A stretch of 64,000 bases of DNA from Carya illinoinensis (taxonomy: Eukaryota > Streptophyta > Magnoliopsida > Fagales > Juglandaceae): NCBI RefSeq assembly GCF_018687715.1, contig NC_056765.1, positions 2,480,001 to 2,544,000 of the forward strand, in the 5' to 3' direction. Positions 1 to 11,489 of this stretch are shown one piece after another. Numbering within the stretch: position 1 is the stretch's first letter; the number at the start of each line of letters is the position of its first letter. A model generated the notes under the pieces. It did no database searches and was not told the DNA's origin. It worked only from the letters and a program-made list of their open reading frames with translations. The translations under genes and the position numbers were made by a program.

Positions 1-560
1 TGACAACTGATGGCAGCGGGGAGGTGAAGCACAATGTGGAGAGGAGAAAGATAAATGGTGCAAGGTGTTGTGGAGTGTGGCTGTGAGGAATGGGAATTGC
101 GAAAGTGAAAGGGGGAAAAGGGGGGGGGGGTCTTGTGTTTTGGACCACTTCTTCACGAAATGATGTCGTTCTGCTTTCAAGCAGAATGACGTGTTTAGTT
201 ACTTTAGTAAGGGTCATGCATTTTGGCCCCCCTTTTGAATGAAACGATGTCGTTCCTCTTGAAGTGAACAACATCATTTTGATTCTGTGAAATTAAAAAA
301 AAAAAACTATCAAAGTTCGGAACCAACATGGACTCTGGACTCTGACTCCGATTAGGGCAACTCTGACTCCGATTTCTTTTTCTGAAAACTTGAAGTATTC
401 TGTCAAAGTCGAAGTGCTGTCGGAGTTCAAATAGAGTCAGAATGGGTGGATTTTTTGCCCACCCCTATGGTCACATGGATAATGAACGTAATATCTACAC
501 TAACTAACAAATAATTTTATTTTTATTTTTATTTGTTTTATTTTATTATTATTTTTTTAA
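1..560. other. Non-coding flank with a hAT-like fragment
   Basis: No gene is visible. There is a G-run near 121-130. The stretch at about 230-480 is rich in short GACTCCGA / GGAGTC motifs and ends in GCCCACCCCTA, resembling the CACCCCTA ends of the two hAT elements elsewhere in the window. A diverged copy of the same stretch lies at 47990-48239, so it belongs to the duplicated block upstream of the DUF247 genes. No target site duplication was found for it. Confidence 0.45.
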
Positions 561-1008
561 AGATCAAAAGCTCTCGTGTTGTGTGGGAGATCGAATCGCA
601 CTTTTTTTCCCCTTTCAACTAATTAGACGTAATTTAATAAAGCAAAGTAAAGAATTAAAGGCGAAAATGAGAGTACAACTTTCTTGCTACATATATATAA
701 ACACGATCGAGTTGTGCAAGGATCGAGGATGATACATGCAACATATAATATTATCAAGCAATGATCAGATAGCGGCCACGCGGAGTTGCTTTCCAGCCAA
801 CTATCTCATTCCGTCCTGGCTGTGGCATTTAAGATCAGGCTCTCGATCGATCTCAAGTGTACAAGAAGTTCTTTCGAGCATCATTTGAAAGTGTTGATCT
901 ATTCTACCTCTCTGCAGAGTATGCAAGTTTGTAACTCCGATTATAACAGTTCTTAATTATTTTTTCCGATTTGCACAAACACACACTTAGGTATCCAAAT
1001 ATATATAT

Positions 1009-1044
<36 letters not shown>

Positions 1045-1395
1045 TCCTATCGATTCTACAAATTATCCAATTACTTTCTTGCCAATAATTAATTTGTAGA
1101 AATTAAGTGTAATTTTAACAAATAAGATGTGGCAAGGCTGCAATGTTATTTCATACAAATTAAATCAGGTATCCTACAAATTAAATTATAATTCTTATCA
1201 ATTTATACACACTACGACTCTATAATATATGATCTAGCATTAGTCTAAAGCAATATAATAACTAAAAAAAGTATTACAAGAATCGATTACATTGGCTATA
1301 TATATATATATCTTCAAAAGATTGTGATCTATTGATCCGTCGACCACTGATCATGTAGGCAAAAGGAAGCAGTACTTGGACTGGAGATTACAATG
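561..1395 (+). repeat. Duplicated DUF247 upstream block, copy 1
   Basis: This block begins AGATCAAAAGCTCTCG and runs to the start codon of the broken DUF247 copy. The same order of sequence occurs at 48701-49645 before the intact DUF247 gene, and partly at 46302-47990. Shared landmarks are a GATCGAATC(G/A)CAC motif, an AATTTAATA(A/C)AGCAAAGTAAAGAA segment, a GGCCGC-like patch, and a TCTTCAAAAGATTGTGATC stretch just before the ATG. It therefore carries the ancestral promoter and 5' UTR of the gene family. The Copia insertion at 1396 separates it from its coding region. Confidence 0.8.
801..911 (-). other. Conserved short minus-strand reading frame, copy 1
   Basis: On the minus strand, 36 sense codons followed by TAG are preceded by CTGCAG, which could be a 3' splice acceptor. 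The peptide includes RGRIDQH and EIDREPDLKCHSQDGM. The same frame and stop position are kept in two further copies (about 47650-47765 and 48950-49060). It may be the last exon of an unrelated gene carried along with the duplicated block, or a non-coding stretch that happens to stay open. I do not recognise the family. Confidence 0.35.
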
Positions 1396-1634
1396 TGTTG
1401 GAGTATAGCATCCAAGATTGAACAAATGGAATTGAAGTCTAAAGCAGTACGCGTTAAATTGAAAGAAGAAGAGTTAGTTAGTTAGTTAGTCATTTTACTT
1501 CTTTCTTGTACTTATATATATACAAAGTTCTATTTGTAATTAATTCAATTCAGTCAATACAAATACATTTTCTCAGTTTCCAAGTTTCTCTCTTTTCATC
1601 CCTCTATTTTCTTAATTCCATCTTAAACTTAACA
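1396..1634 (+). repeat. 5' LTR of Copia 1
   Basis: It starts TGTTGGAGTATAGC and ends AACTTAACA, 239 bp. The copy at 6202-6469 has the same ends. It contains a GTTAGTTAGTTAGT run and a short TA tract near 1514, where a TATA-type promoter would be expected. Confidence 0.93.
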
Positions 1635-1646
1635 TGGTATCAGATT
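1635..1646 (+). other. Primer binding site of Copia 1
   Basis: TGGTATCAGATT directly follows the 5' LTR. It matches the usual plant primer site for initiator methionine tRNA (TGGTATCAGAGC) except at the last bases. Confidence 0.88.
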
Positions 1647-1764
1647 GAGAATAATTTTGCTTCCGCAACTTCACTTTTTGATACGATTACAGAGTTCTTT
1701 GATCCGAAATCTTTGTAATCTCCGACCATTTTTTTTTTCTTGCATTTCTTGGAAATTTCCAGAA

Positions 1765-2800
1765 ATGAGTTATGATGATGATGTATCTGTTCATTCCTCT
1801 CACCTTCGTCAAAATCCTTTGGACGATTCCTCTAGTCCATACTACTTGCATCCAAGTGATAATCCTGGTGCGTTGCTTGTTTCAGAAATCTTTGCTGGTG
1901 ATAATTACATTGCGTGGAGTTGATCGATTATCATTGCGTTAACTGTTAAGAGCAAAGCTGCATTTATTGATGGATCAATCCTTGCTCCTCTTGCTGATCA
2001 ACGTGTTCTTCACACTGCTTGGCTTCAAGCCAATAATCTGGTACTTTCTTGGCTCATGAACTCCATATCGAAAGAAATACAAAGTAGTCTTCTTTATGTT
2101 GCCTCTACTGTCAATTTATGGAATGAATTGAAGACCAGATATTTGAGAAGTGATGGTCCTAGAGTTTTTCATCTTGAAAAATCTCTAAGTTCCATTACTC
2201 AAGGTTCTTTAACAATTACTGAGTACTTCAGTTCGTTTAAGACACTTTGGGATGAATATCTCAATTACAGACCCTTTCCTACTTGTAGCTGTGGGAAGAT
2301 GGCTTCATGCACTTGCAACTTGTTTTATTTTTTGCTTATGAGACAACATTCTGACTATGTATTAAAGTTTTTAGTTAGTTTAAATGACTCTTATGCTTCA
2401 ATATAAGGAGTCAATTACTTCTCTGTTCTCCATTGCCAAGCATGGCAAAGGTATTTTCCTTGTTGATTCAAGAGGAAAGTCAACGACAATTACATAATTC
2501 TGTTGAGCATGAAACTCATGCTTTGTTGGTCAAGCAAATTAATCACCAGCCTAAATTCTCGAAAGACAAGTCAAAGAGATCCTCCCTATACGGTACTCAC
2601 TGCGGGTACAATGGACACACTGTGGAGAAATGTTTCCAGTTGCATGGCTATCCCCCTGGTTGAACTGGACCCAAAGGAAAGCACCATTCACCTATTGCAA
2701 ATGTAGCTATTTCCAATGAAGAGGTCTAAATTTCCAACAGTAATGAGAACCAAAAGTTTTCTTTAACTCATGAGGAATTTACTAAACTTTTAGCACTTGC
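1765..2800 (+). pseudogene. Copia 1 gag, broken
   Basis: Starting at ATG 1765, the product matches plant Copia gag: an N-terminal segment with the FAGDNYIAWS motif, a UBN2-like middle (about 2056-2400), and a zinc knuckle region near 2600-2660 with CGYNGHTVEKCFQLHGYPPG. A TGA at 1921 interrupts it where an Arg codon is usual after WS, compatible with CGA to TGA. An extra TA near 2402 shifts the frame. The first Cys of the CCHC knuckle is absent. A further stop lies at 2661. The protein would form the virus-like particle shell; this copy cannot make it. Confidence 0.85.
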
Positions 2801-2804
2801 TAAT

Positions 2805-5800
2805 TTGAATACTCCACCTACTCAAACAAATCCCACACCAGCTGTGAATCTTGCCACTTCTTATTTCTTTGGTAACTCTCTAAACTTTTCTTGTTTTTCT
2901 GTTTCTTCAATCCTAAAGCATGAAATTTCATGGATATTAGACACTGGTGCAACAAATCATATGATCTGTTCACCTCTTTCGTATTCTTTTACACCTAAGC
3001 CCATTAATACTCTCATCAACCTACCTAATGGCCAATTAGTTTCTGCCACCTACATTGGCACCATTTGCCTCTCTGACACATTATCTATAAATAATGTGTT
3101 ATGTGTTCCTAGCTTTTCCTTCAATTTGCTTTCAATCTCAAAATTAACCAAAGATACTAATATATCTGTTTCTTTCTTTAACTCTTATTGCCTTTTACAG
3201 GACCAATCAGCAAAGAGGATGATTGTGATTGCTCATGAAAAACATGGACTTTACCACTTTAAACAAGTTACTACCTGCACCAAGAATAAGTTTCATTTTC
3301 TACCTCTTGCTTTAGCTATTACCCAACACCATTTAGATATCTGGCATAACAGATTAGGCCATGTTTCTGTTTCTAGCCTACATTTTCTTAGACAATTAGA
3401 ACCTTCCATATCTCTTGATTCAAAAAATGTTTGTGATACATGTCATTTTGCAAAGCAAAGAAAGCTTTCTTTCCCCGTTTCTTAGACAAATTCAAATAAT
3501 ATGTTTGATTTGATACATTGTGACATATGGGGCCCTTTTAGTGTTGTCTCTTATTCTGGTGCCAGATTTTTCTTTACAATAGTTGATGATTACACATGCT
3601 GTGTTTGGGTATATATGCTCAAGGCAAAATCTGAAGTTTCCTCCATCTTAAAAATGTTCTGTAAAATGGTGGAAACACAATTTAGTGTTTCTGTCAAAAT
3701 TCTCAGGTCAGACAATGGGTCTAAATTTCTTATTCCTCAATTCTATCATGATAATGGCATATTACATCAAAGGAGTTGTGTGGAAACTCCATAACAAAAT
3801 AGTGTTGTGGAGAGGAAGCATCAACACCTACTAAACACTGCTCGAGCTCTAATGTTTCAAGCAAACCTCCCTTTAACCTTTTGGAGTGATTGTGTGTTGA
3901 CAGCAGCACACATCATAAACATAATACCTACTCCTCTCCTTAAAAATAAAACACCTTTTGAAATGCTCTTCCATAAAGCTCCTCATCTTTCTCATCTAAA
4001 AGTATTCGGATGTCTTTGCTTTGCATCAACTCTTTTAAATCACAGGCATAAATTTGATTCAAGAACTTCAAAATGCTTATTCTTAGGATATCTCTCTAAT
4101 ATCAAAGGATAAAAATTGCTAGATCTAAACACAAACAAAATATTCATTTCAAGAAATGTAATACTCTATGAAAGCCATTTTCCTTTTAAAGCCCTACCAC
4201 CTAATTCTAAGGCTAATTCTTTTTTATTTCCACCAAATACTCCTGCTTCAGAATTTTCTTTCTTTTTTCCTGAAACTCCCTCAAATCCATCTTCCAATGC
4301 ATCAAATCCACCAATTGAACAAATGCCAAGCACTGAAACACAAAGTGAACTGAATTGTCCAAATGCTATGCAAGAACCAAACTTTTCTTCCATTGAATCA
4401 ACTGTCAATACTGAATCCTCTGGTGATCAACATTCTCAAAATGTTGATCATTCTTAGCAGCTGAGAAGATCCTCAAGAATGAAACAAACACCTATGTACT
4501 TGCAGAATTATTTTTGTGGTTCTGTCCAAAATGTTATACAGGCAAATTCTTCATCTCCTCATGCTGCTTGTTCTCCTAACAAAGGTATTTTCTACCCCAT
4601 CTCTGAATTTATATCTACAAGTAGACTGTCTTCATCTCATAAAGCCTTTTTAGTATCACTTTCAGCCTCTCAAGAACCCAAAACCTTTAAACAAGCTATC
4701 CAAATACCTGAATGGCAAGTTGTTATGCAAAAAGAAATAAATGCCTTAGAGTTAAATAAGACTTGAAAACTTGTTACTCTTCCTAAACACAAACAGACCA
4801 TAGGCTACAAGTGCGTATTTCGAATTAAATATAAAGCAGATGGTACTATAGAGAGACACAAGGCTAGATTGGTAGCTAAAGGCTACAATCAACAAGAGGG
4901 ATTGGATTTTTTTGACACTTTTTCTCCAGTAGCAAATGTTACTTCTATTCGGTTAATCCTAGCCATAACTGCCATTAGAAATTGGCTTCTTCACCAACTG
5001 GATGTAAATAATGTTTTCTTACATGGTGACTTACATAAGGAGGTTTATATGGAATTACCTCCTGGTATGGCTCAAAAGGGAGAAAGAAAAGTTTGCAAAC
5101 TTCTTAAGAGTCTTTATGGCTTAAAACAAGCTAGTAGACAATGGTTTGAAAAACTGTCAAGGGCCTTGCTTCAATATGGTTTTGTCCAAGGTAATTCAAG
5201 TTCTTCTTTGTTCATCAAGAGGTCTGAATCATCTTTCATAGCTATACTGGTCAATGTGGATGATGTCCTATTGGTTAGTGATAGTTTGATTGAAATTCAA
5301 CTGCTCAAAGATTTCTTACATAACAAGTTCACAATTAAAGACTTGGGAGAACTCAAATATTTCCTTGGCTTGGAAGTGGCAAGGTCCAAGAATGGAATCT
5401 CAATATGCCAAAGGAAATATGCTCTTGATATACTTCAAGATACTGGGATACTTGCTGCTAAGCCTGCTGCATTCCTAATGGAATCCACTGGAACAGATTC
5501 TGCCTTGTATGATGATCCATCAGCTTACAGAAGAATGATTGGATGATTGTTGTATTTAATCCTCACCAGACCTGATCTTGCTTATTCAGTTCAAGTTTTA
5601 AGTCAGTTTCTTTCCAAGCTAGCAATCAGTCATTATCAAGCAGCCACTAAAGTTCTTAGATATTTGAAAGCAACACCAGGACATGGATTATTTTTTCCCT
5701 CATCATCAGAATTGCAATTGAAAGCCTTTTCAGATAGTGACTGGACAGGGTTCATTAACACTCAAAAAAGTGTAACAGGGTTTGCTATTTTTCTAGGCAA

Positions 5801-6176
5801 CTCACTGGTTTCATGGAAAAGTAAGAAACAGGCAACAATAAGTAGGTCATTTGCAGAGGCAGAATATAGGGCCATTGCATCAACAACATGTGAAATTCAA
5901 TGGCTTCTTTATGCCTTGCAAGATTTGGGCATTAATCATTCTCAGTCAATAATGCTTTATACAGACAGCAAAGCAGCCTTATCTATAGCAACAAATCATG
6001 TTCAACATGAGAGGACAAAGCACATAGAAATAGACTGTTATCTTATCAGAGAAAAATTGCAGCAAACAGTCATCAAGCTATTTCATATTCCTTCAAGATT
6101 ACAGCTGGCATATATATTGACAAAACCTTGGTTCTCTCCCATTTCATCACACTTTACGCAAGATGAACATCATTAA
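2805..6176 (+). pseudogene. Copia 1 pol (protease-integrase-RT-RNase H), broken
   Basis: The domains follow in one frame: protease near 2929 (WILDTGATNHM), pre-integrase near 3330 (IWHNRLGHVS), integrase core 3501-3960, reverse transcriptase 4869-5480 and RNase H about 5700-6100 (SFAEAEYRAIA). In-frame stops lie at 3483, 3792, 4110, 4455, 4764 and 5544. Several fit single C-to-T or G-to-A changes, for example at the conserved ETPQQN and at a W before KLV. The RT active-site Tyr before VDD is Asn (codon 5253-5255). The element could only move with help in trans. Confidence 0.88.
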
Positions 6177-6189
6177 TATCCATGTTCAT

Positions 6190-6201
6190 CTTGAGGTGGG
6201 G
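6190..6201 (+). other. Polypurine tract of Copia 1
   Basis: CTTGAGGTGGGG immediately precedes the 3' LTR, the expected place for second-strand priming. Confidence 0.75.
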
Positions 6202-6315
6202 TGTTGGAGTATAGCATCCAAGATTGAACAAATGGAATTGAAGTCTAAAGCAGCACGTGTTAAATTGAAAGAAGAAGAAGAGTTAGTTAGTTAGTTAGTA
6301 ATTTTACTTCTTTCT

Positions 6316-6357
<42 letters not shown>

Positions 6358-6469
6358 GTTCTATTTGTAATTAATTCAATTCAGTCAATACAAATACATT
6401 TTCTCAGTTTCCAAGTTTCTCTCTTTTCATCCCGAGTTCCATTTTCTTAATTCCATCTAAAACTTAACA
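6202..6469 (+). repeat. 3' LTR of Copia 1
   Basis: Begins TGTTGGAGTATAGC and ends AACTTAACA. At 268 bp it is longer than the 5' LTR, mainly because of a TG/TA microsatellite at about 6317-6352. The last base lies next to CAATGGCCGAG, so any transcript starting in this LTR and reading out would meet the pseudogene ATG almost at once. Confidence 0.93.
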
Positions 6470-6471
6470 CA

Positions 6472-6574
6472 ATGGCCGAGGCCCCTTCTATACATTTGAG
6501 CGAGGCTGCTGCTGTATAGATTAATATAGAGATGGAAGAGCTTACTGCTTTGCTCTTTGACACTGAACCCTTGA
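6472..6574 (+). pseudogene. DUF247 pseudogene, N-terminal fragment
   Basis: It matches the first codons of the intact DUF247 gene at 49646 (MAEAPSI, then the MEELTA...LFDTEP segment). It has an in-frame TAG where the intact copy has CAG, and a 51-nt in-frame deletion between two GAG triplets. It stops at CTTGA, where a solo LTR is inserted, and continues at 15104. Function is lost. Confidence 0.9.
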
Positions 6575-7246
6575 TGTAACACTTGAGTCCAGTGTGAGAC
6601 CGTTTTAAAGAATTTTTGGATTTTTATTGTATGTGTGAAAAGCCCATTTGAGTTTTCAAATGTTTTTTTTCCCTTCTTCTTTCTTTTAATTACACTACGG
6701 GCCTAAAATCTCTATTTTGGTGTCTTATGATTTTTTGAATTTGGGTTTGATATTTAATTACACTACGAGCCGAGATATTTTTTTTTTTGTTATGGGGCCT
6801 ACCCAATCACCCTTAAACCCAAACCAATTCCCGTGAGAACCATTTATCAGAATCTTATCCATGCACATCTCAACACCTTTTTTTTTTTTTCCAGGCATGC
6901 ACGTCTCTCAGACATCTTTTTTTTCCCTCATCTAGGGTTTTCAATCATCTTTATAAATACACTTATTGTCCCTCAAAGAAGTTGCCGCAGCCTTAGTTTT
7001 CAGTGAATCTAAAACCACTGCTCAGCCCCTGTTTTGCATGAATAAAACAGAGCATGGCCTTCCTCCTTCGTAAGTTTTCCAGCCACTCACTGTAAGCCTT
7101 TGTCTCTTCCTCTCACATTCCCATGATTTCTCTCTCGTTAGCTCTTATATTTTTTTTCTCTCTCTCTCTCTCTTTCATGCTCAACTGCTAGAGTTTTCAC
7201 CACTGGGGTTCTGCCTTGACCCGTCTCGCTAGTCACCTTTGCTGCT

Positions 7247-7778
7247 TGTAACAAACCCCTTGTTTACTGGAAAATAGGCTCTTTTGAGGAGAGCACCTCC
7301 AAGTAGAAATGATAGGTAGAGAGGAAAAAGAGGAAATTAGGTTTGCATTACTTTTCAAGTGGAAAACTACAGACCTGGCGGCACCTTCTATAAGGTCACC
7401 ATGCTTACACTCAAAAACGTAAATGGGCCATGGGCCACTAACTGGACTGGACTTTAAATTAAAGCTGACTTACAAACATCAAATAAAACACAAACTCTCA
7501 AATTAACATAGCTTCTGGCTGAATAGGACCCTTAATTCCTCAACCCAGCTGGACTTTAAACAACCCATGCCCAAGGCCCAGCCCGGCTCAATTCACTTCC
7601 TAACACGTGCATTGACCCTTGATCGAAGCTTCTTCCTTCAATTTTGCGCAGCACTTCATGTCAGACTTAGACTTAGGTTGCGAAACACATCCTCTTTTCT
7701 GTCGCCGCTACCTTCTATCTTCCATGATTCTCCACATTCTCCACACGTTGCCTCTAGCTTCCTTGGCCGGTTGTTACA
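7247..7778 (-). repeat. 3' LTR of the chromodomain Gypsy
   Basis: 532 bp; in plus orientation starts TGTAACAAACCCC and ends GGTTGTTACA. The copy at 12425-12947 is closely similar. The adjoining minus-strand polypurine tract is rc of CTCCATTCCCCATTAA at 7779-7794. Confidence 0.9.
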
Positions 7779-7790
7779 CTCCATTCCCCA

Positions 7791-8261
7791 TTAAAAAACC
7801 TTGCCCTCTAGGTGGGAAAAATCCTCTTGAAGCTTGAAATAGACCTCCCAAGTCGCATTTGCAGCATCCTGGCCATGCCACTTCACGAGCAGCTCGTCCC
7901 TTGCTTGGTTCCCAGCCTTGACCATGCGCCTCCTTATCACTTCCTTTGGTTCTGGATGGAGTACACCGTGAACGTCCACAGGTGGCAGTGACGGAATAGC
8001 TACTATTTTCGAACCAATTTTTTTCTTCAACTGGGATACGTGGAAGGTGGGGTCTATGCGTGAGGATGGAGGAAGATCCAAGGTATAAGCCATGCCCCCC
8101 ACCTTTTTCAGCACTCGATATGGCCTGAAATACCTAGGAGCTAACTTCAGGTCCCTTTTATGGGACACCGTCGTTTGATGGTATGGCTGCAATCTGAGGT
8201 ATACTAGATCTCCTTCTTCAAATTGTTGTTCCCTTCTTCTAAGATCTGTATATTTTTTCAT
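7791..8261 (-). pseudogene. Gypsy integrase C-terminus and chromodomain
   Basis: A 156-codon open piece of pol. The first half resembles the integrase C-terminal region (VYLRLQPYHQTTV, LKLAPRYFRPYRVLKKVG). The second half is a chromodomain-like stretch (ELLVKWHGQDAANATWE). In chromoviruses this domain steers integration toward particular chromatin. It is separated from the integrase core by stops between 8262 and 8447, so it is part of a broken polyprotein rather than a gene of its own. Confidence 0.85.
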
Positions 8262-8447
8262 CCTGTTTTAAGCACTTTGTAAATTTTGTTTGAGAATGTT
8301 GAGCATTTGGTCTCTATTGTACAAGACTTGGTCCACTGATTCCATTCGTGAGGTGCCAAGGATGTAGTCCATTACACGGGGTGGGGGGTACCCATAGAGA
8401 GCCTCATAGGGTGTGACCTTAGTTGACAGATGCTGAGTGGAATTGTA

Positions 8448-9512
8448 CTACCACTCAGCTAGAGGTATCCACACTGACCAGTCCTTCGGTCGGTCTCCCG
8501 TGAAACATCGCAAGTAATTCTCCACTGTTTTGTTGACAACCTCCAATTGTCCATTAGTCTGAGGATGGTATGATGTGCGCATAGCCATCTGGACACCCTG
8601 TAACTTGAATAATTCTTGCCAAAATTGACTTGTGAACGTAGTATCCCTGTCGGACACTATGGATTGGGGCATTCCGTGTAACTTAAAAATGTTCTTCATA
8701 AATGAATCCGCGACTGTTTTGGCTGTGTATTGGTGCTTTAAGGGTACAAAATGACCATACTTAGTCAAGCGGTCAACCACCAACCACAAACTGTTGTAAC
8801 CATGGGAGTTAGGTAAGCCCTCAATAAAATCCATGGATATCTGGGTCCATGGTTGAGAGGGTATAGGCAAGGGTTGCAGCAACCCATTTGGAAAAAAATT
8901 ATCAGCTTTGACCCTTTGGCACAGGTCACATGCCCTAATGAACTGTTTGAGATCCCTCTTCATCCCAGGCCAATAAAAGTCTCTTCTCATCCTATGGGCA
9001 AATTTATTGTAGCCTGGATGTCCCCCCCACGGGCTGCTGGGGGTTAGCTCCAGTAGCTTGTTTTTAAACTCCACTTGATCAGGGATATACAATCTGTTCT
9101 TGTATAATAACAGCCCATCTCTAACTGAGTACTTGGGCCCCATTTTGCCATCTGAACAATTCTGTAACAAGTTTTTCACGTGCACATGACTCTCATACGC
9201 CGCTTTCAATTCGTCCACCCATTCTACACTAGGGAAGGTGATTAGCATCAGTGTCTCTTCTTCCCACTTATCCTTCCTTGATAAGGCATCCGCTGCCCAG
9301 TTTTCAGCCCCTCGCTTGTACTCCACAATAAAATCATAACCTAGGGGCTTGGTGATCCACCTTTGTTGCATAGGGGTGCCCACTTTTTGGTCCATCAAAT
9401 GTTTGAGACTTTGTTGGTCTGTCTTCACTACAAAGGTTCTTCCCAACAAGTACGACCTCCATTTCATGACCACTAAAACAAGAGCAAACAGTTCCTTCTC
9501 ATAGGTTGACAT
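8448..9512 (-). pseudogene. Gypsy RNase H and integrase core
   Basis: A 354-codon piece. The N-terminus carries RNase H sequence (STYEKELFALVLVV, KTDQQSLKHL). Next come the H2C2 zinc region of integrase (HPGYNKFAHRMRRDFYWPGM, then CDLCQRVK) and the catalytic core with DFIEGLP, SDRDTTF and HPQTNGQLEVV. The DDE residues are visible. The frame ends within the integrase near 8448; RNase H sequence upstream is in another frame. Confidence 0.87.
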
Positions 9513-9705
9513 AGAGAGATCTTCCCTTCAATGCTTGACTGAAAAATGCAATTGGTTGCCCCCTTTGCATCAAAACTGCCCCTATCGCTGTTCCCGATGC
9601 ATCACACTCAATTGTGAATGGCAGTGTGAAGTCGTGCAATGCTAACACCGGTGGTTGTGTAACCACCTCCTTAAGCTTGCAAAAGGCCTCTTTAGGATCT
9701 GCAGA

Positions 9706-10425
9706 CTATAGAAACCCATCTTTTTTCATACTAGTCAGCGAGGCTACAATCTCCCCATAGCCTTTTATAAACCTACGATAGTAGCCTGTTAAACCCAAGA
9801 ACCCTCTCAATGCCTTTAGGGATGTTGGTAGGGGCCACTCCACCATCACCTTTAGCTTGTCGGGATCCGCCTTGACTCCCATTGCTGAAATCACATGGCC
9901 TAGGTAGGCCACTTCCTTGCAACCAAAGCAGCACTTTGATTTCTTTGCAAACAACTGGTGTTGTTTTAGAGTCTCTAAAGCAACTCTTAGGTGGTTGACA
10001 TGCTCCCTTTTAGACTTGCTGTAAACAAGAATATCGTCAAAGAAAACAAGAATAAATTTTCTTAGAAAGGGCCGAAATACCTCATTCATGAGACTTTGAA
10101 ATATGGATGGAGCGTTGGTAATCCCAAAAGGCATTACTAAGAACTCATAGTGTCCCTCATGAGTCTTAAAAGTAGTTTTTGGCACATCATCGTGTTTAAC
10201 CCAAATTTGGTGGTAGCCGGACCTCAAATCCAGCTTTGAGAAAAGTACTGATCCATGCAACTCATCCATTAATTCTTCCACCACAGGAATAGGGAACTTA
10301 TCCTTGATAGTAATGCTGTTCAAGCCCCTGTAATCAACACACAACCGCCACGTTCCATTTGCCTTCCTCACCAATAACACCGGAGACGAGTAGGGGCTTC
10401 GGCTTGGCCTGATTACCCCTGTCAT
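9706..10425 (-). pseudogene. Gypsy reverse transcriptase
   Basis: A 239-codon piece with the canonical RT blocks: WRLCVDYRGLN, KLDLRSGYHQI, VMPFGITNAPS, the active site FFDDILVYS, and GFLGLTGYYRRFI at the thumb. Catalytic Asp residues are present. Length and spacing fit the RT domain of Ty3/Gypsy. It is separated from the protease piece by stops at 10426-10632. Confidence 0.9.
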
Positions 10426-10632
10426 TAGTAACTCCTGAACAATTTTCTCAATCTCATCTTTTTGGTAATAAGGGTAACGGTATGGTCGTATGGAAATGGG
10501 CTTGGTCTCGGGTATTAGGTTGATAGCGTGGTCGTGGGTACGGGGGGGTGGAAGGCCTTTGGGTTCAAAAAATACTTCATCAAACTGCTGTAACAGATTT
10601 TTTATAGGGGCTGGAACTTCATTTTTGGCCCG

Positions 10633-11487
10633 CTATTCCAGAATGTTTTCATCTTCTAACAATTGTAAAATTATCCCCTTATTTTCCAGCTTGTTTAGTT
10701 TAGTCAAAGGACCCTCCTCAATCATTTTAGCTGCTGTTAGGCCTTGCAACTTAACCTCCTGACCCCCATAGGAAAACTGCATGGTCAGCATTTCGAAATC
10801 CCATAGCACCTTCCCAAGCTCTTGAAGCCATTTAATACCCAACACCATGTCACAACCAGCCAATACCAACACTAGTAATTCCAAGAGAAAAGTAGTCCCT
10901 TGAATTACAACCCTTACTCCCTTGCAACTTCCTTCACTAACAATGAATTCCCCATTAGCAAGTCTCACTTTCACAGGCTCTTGATTTTTCCATGGTATGT
11001 TGGTTGTTTTGAGTATAGCAGGATCTAAGAAGTTGTGGGTGGAGCCCGTATCAATCAGTATGGTAATCCATTGATAAATTTCTGGTTTGGTTTTGGTGGT
11101 GCATAGGTCTAAGGTTGGGATGGGTTCTTCTTTGGTTTCACAAGGTTCTTCCTCAACTTTCCCACTCTTCTCACTGTCCAATGCTATATCATCCAACATG
11201 TACAATCTTGGATTTTGACATTTATGGCCCGGTGCCCATTTAGAGTCACAGTGATAGCATAGACCCTTTTCTCTCCCGTCTTTCATTTGGCTCTGGTTTA
11301 TTTTGTGGATGGTCAGATTTGGTTTGAGTTTGGAGTTCTCGGTTGGATGGGGTTGTGGGTTTTTTAAGATTCCAGGGGCGGGTGAATATGTTAGGCTGGG
11401 TCTTGGGTATTTCTTGGAGATGTTTGCTTTTTCTTCTTGGATTCTCACCAAGCCAAAGGCTGAGATCAGGTTTGTGGGATTAAACAT
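10633..11487 (-). pseudogene. Gypsy zinc knuckle and aspartic protease
   Basis: A 284-codon piece with a nucleic-acid-binding knuckle (CYHCDSKWAPGHKC) near residue 78 and a retropepsin active site ILIDTGSTHNF near residue 145. It belongs between gag (11490-11915) and RT (9706-10425) in the same element. Confidence 0.87.
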
Positions 11488-11489
11488 TT

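Larger units (their letters stand above)
1396..6469 (+). mobile_element. Copia LTR retrotransposon 1, TSD CAATG
   Basis: A complete element in structure: 5' LTR, tRNA-Met-type primer site, gag-pol region, polypurine tract and 3' LTR. It is flanked by identical 5-bp CAATG at 1391-1395 and 6470-6474. Domain order is gag, protease, integrase, reverse transcriptase, RNase H, which defines Ty1/Copia. The coding region is broken by stops and a frameshift, so it is non-autonomous. The two LTRs differ by a few substitutions and a TA-repeat expansion, which suggests a fairly recent insertion. The target site includes the ATG of the DUF247 pseudogene. Confidence 0.95.
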
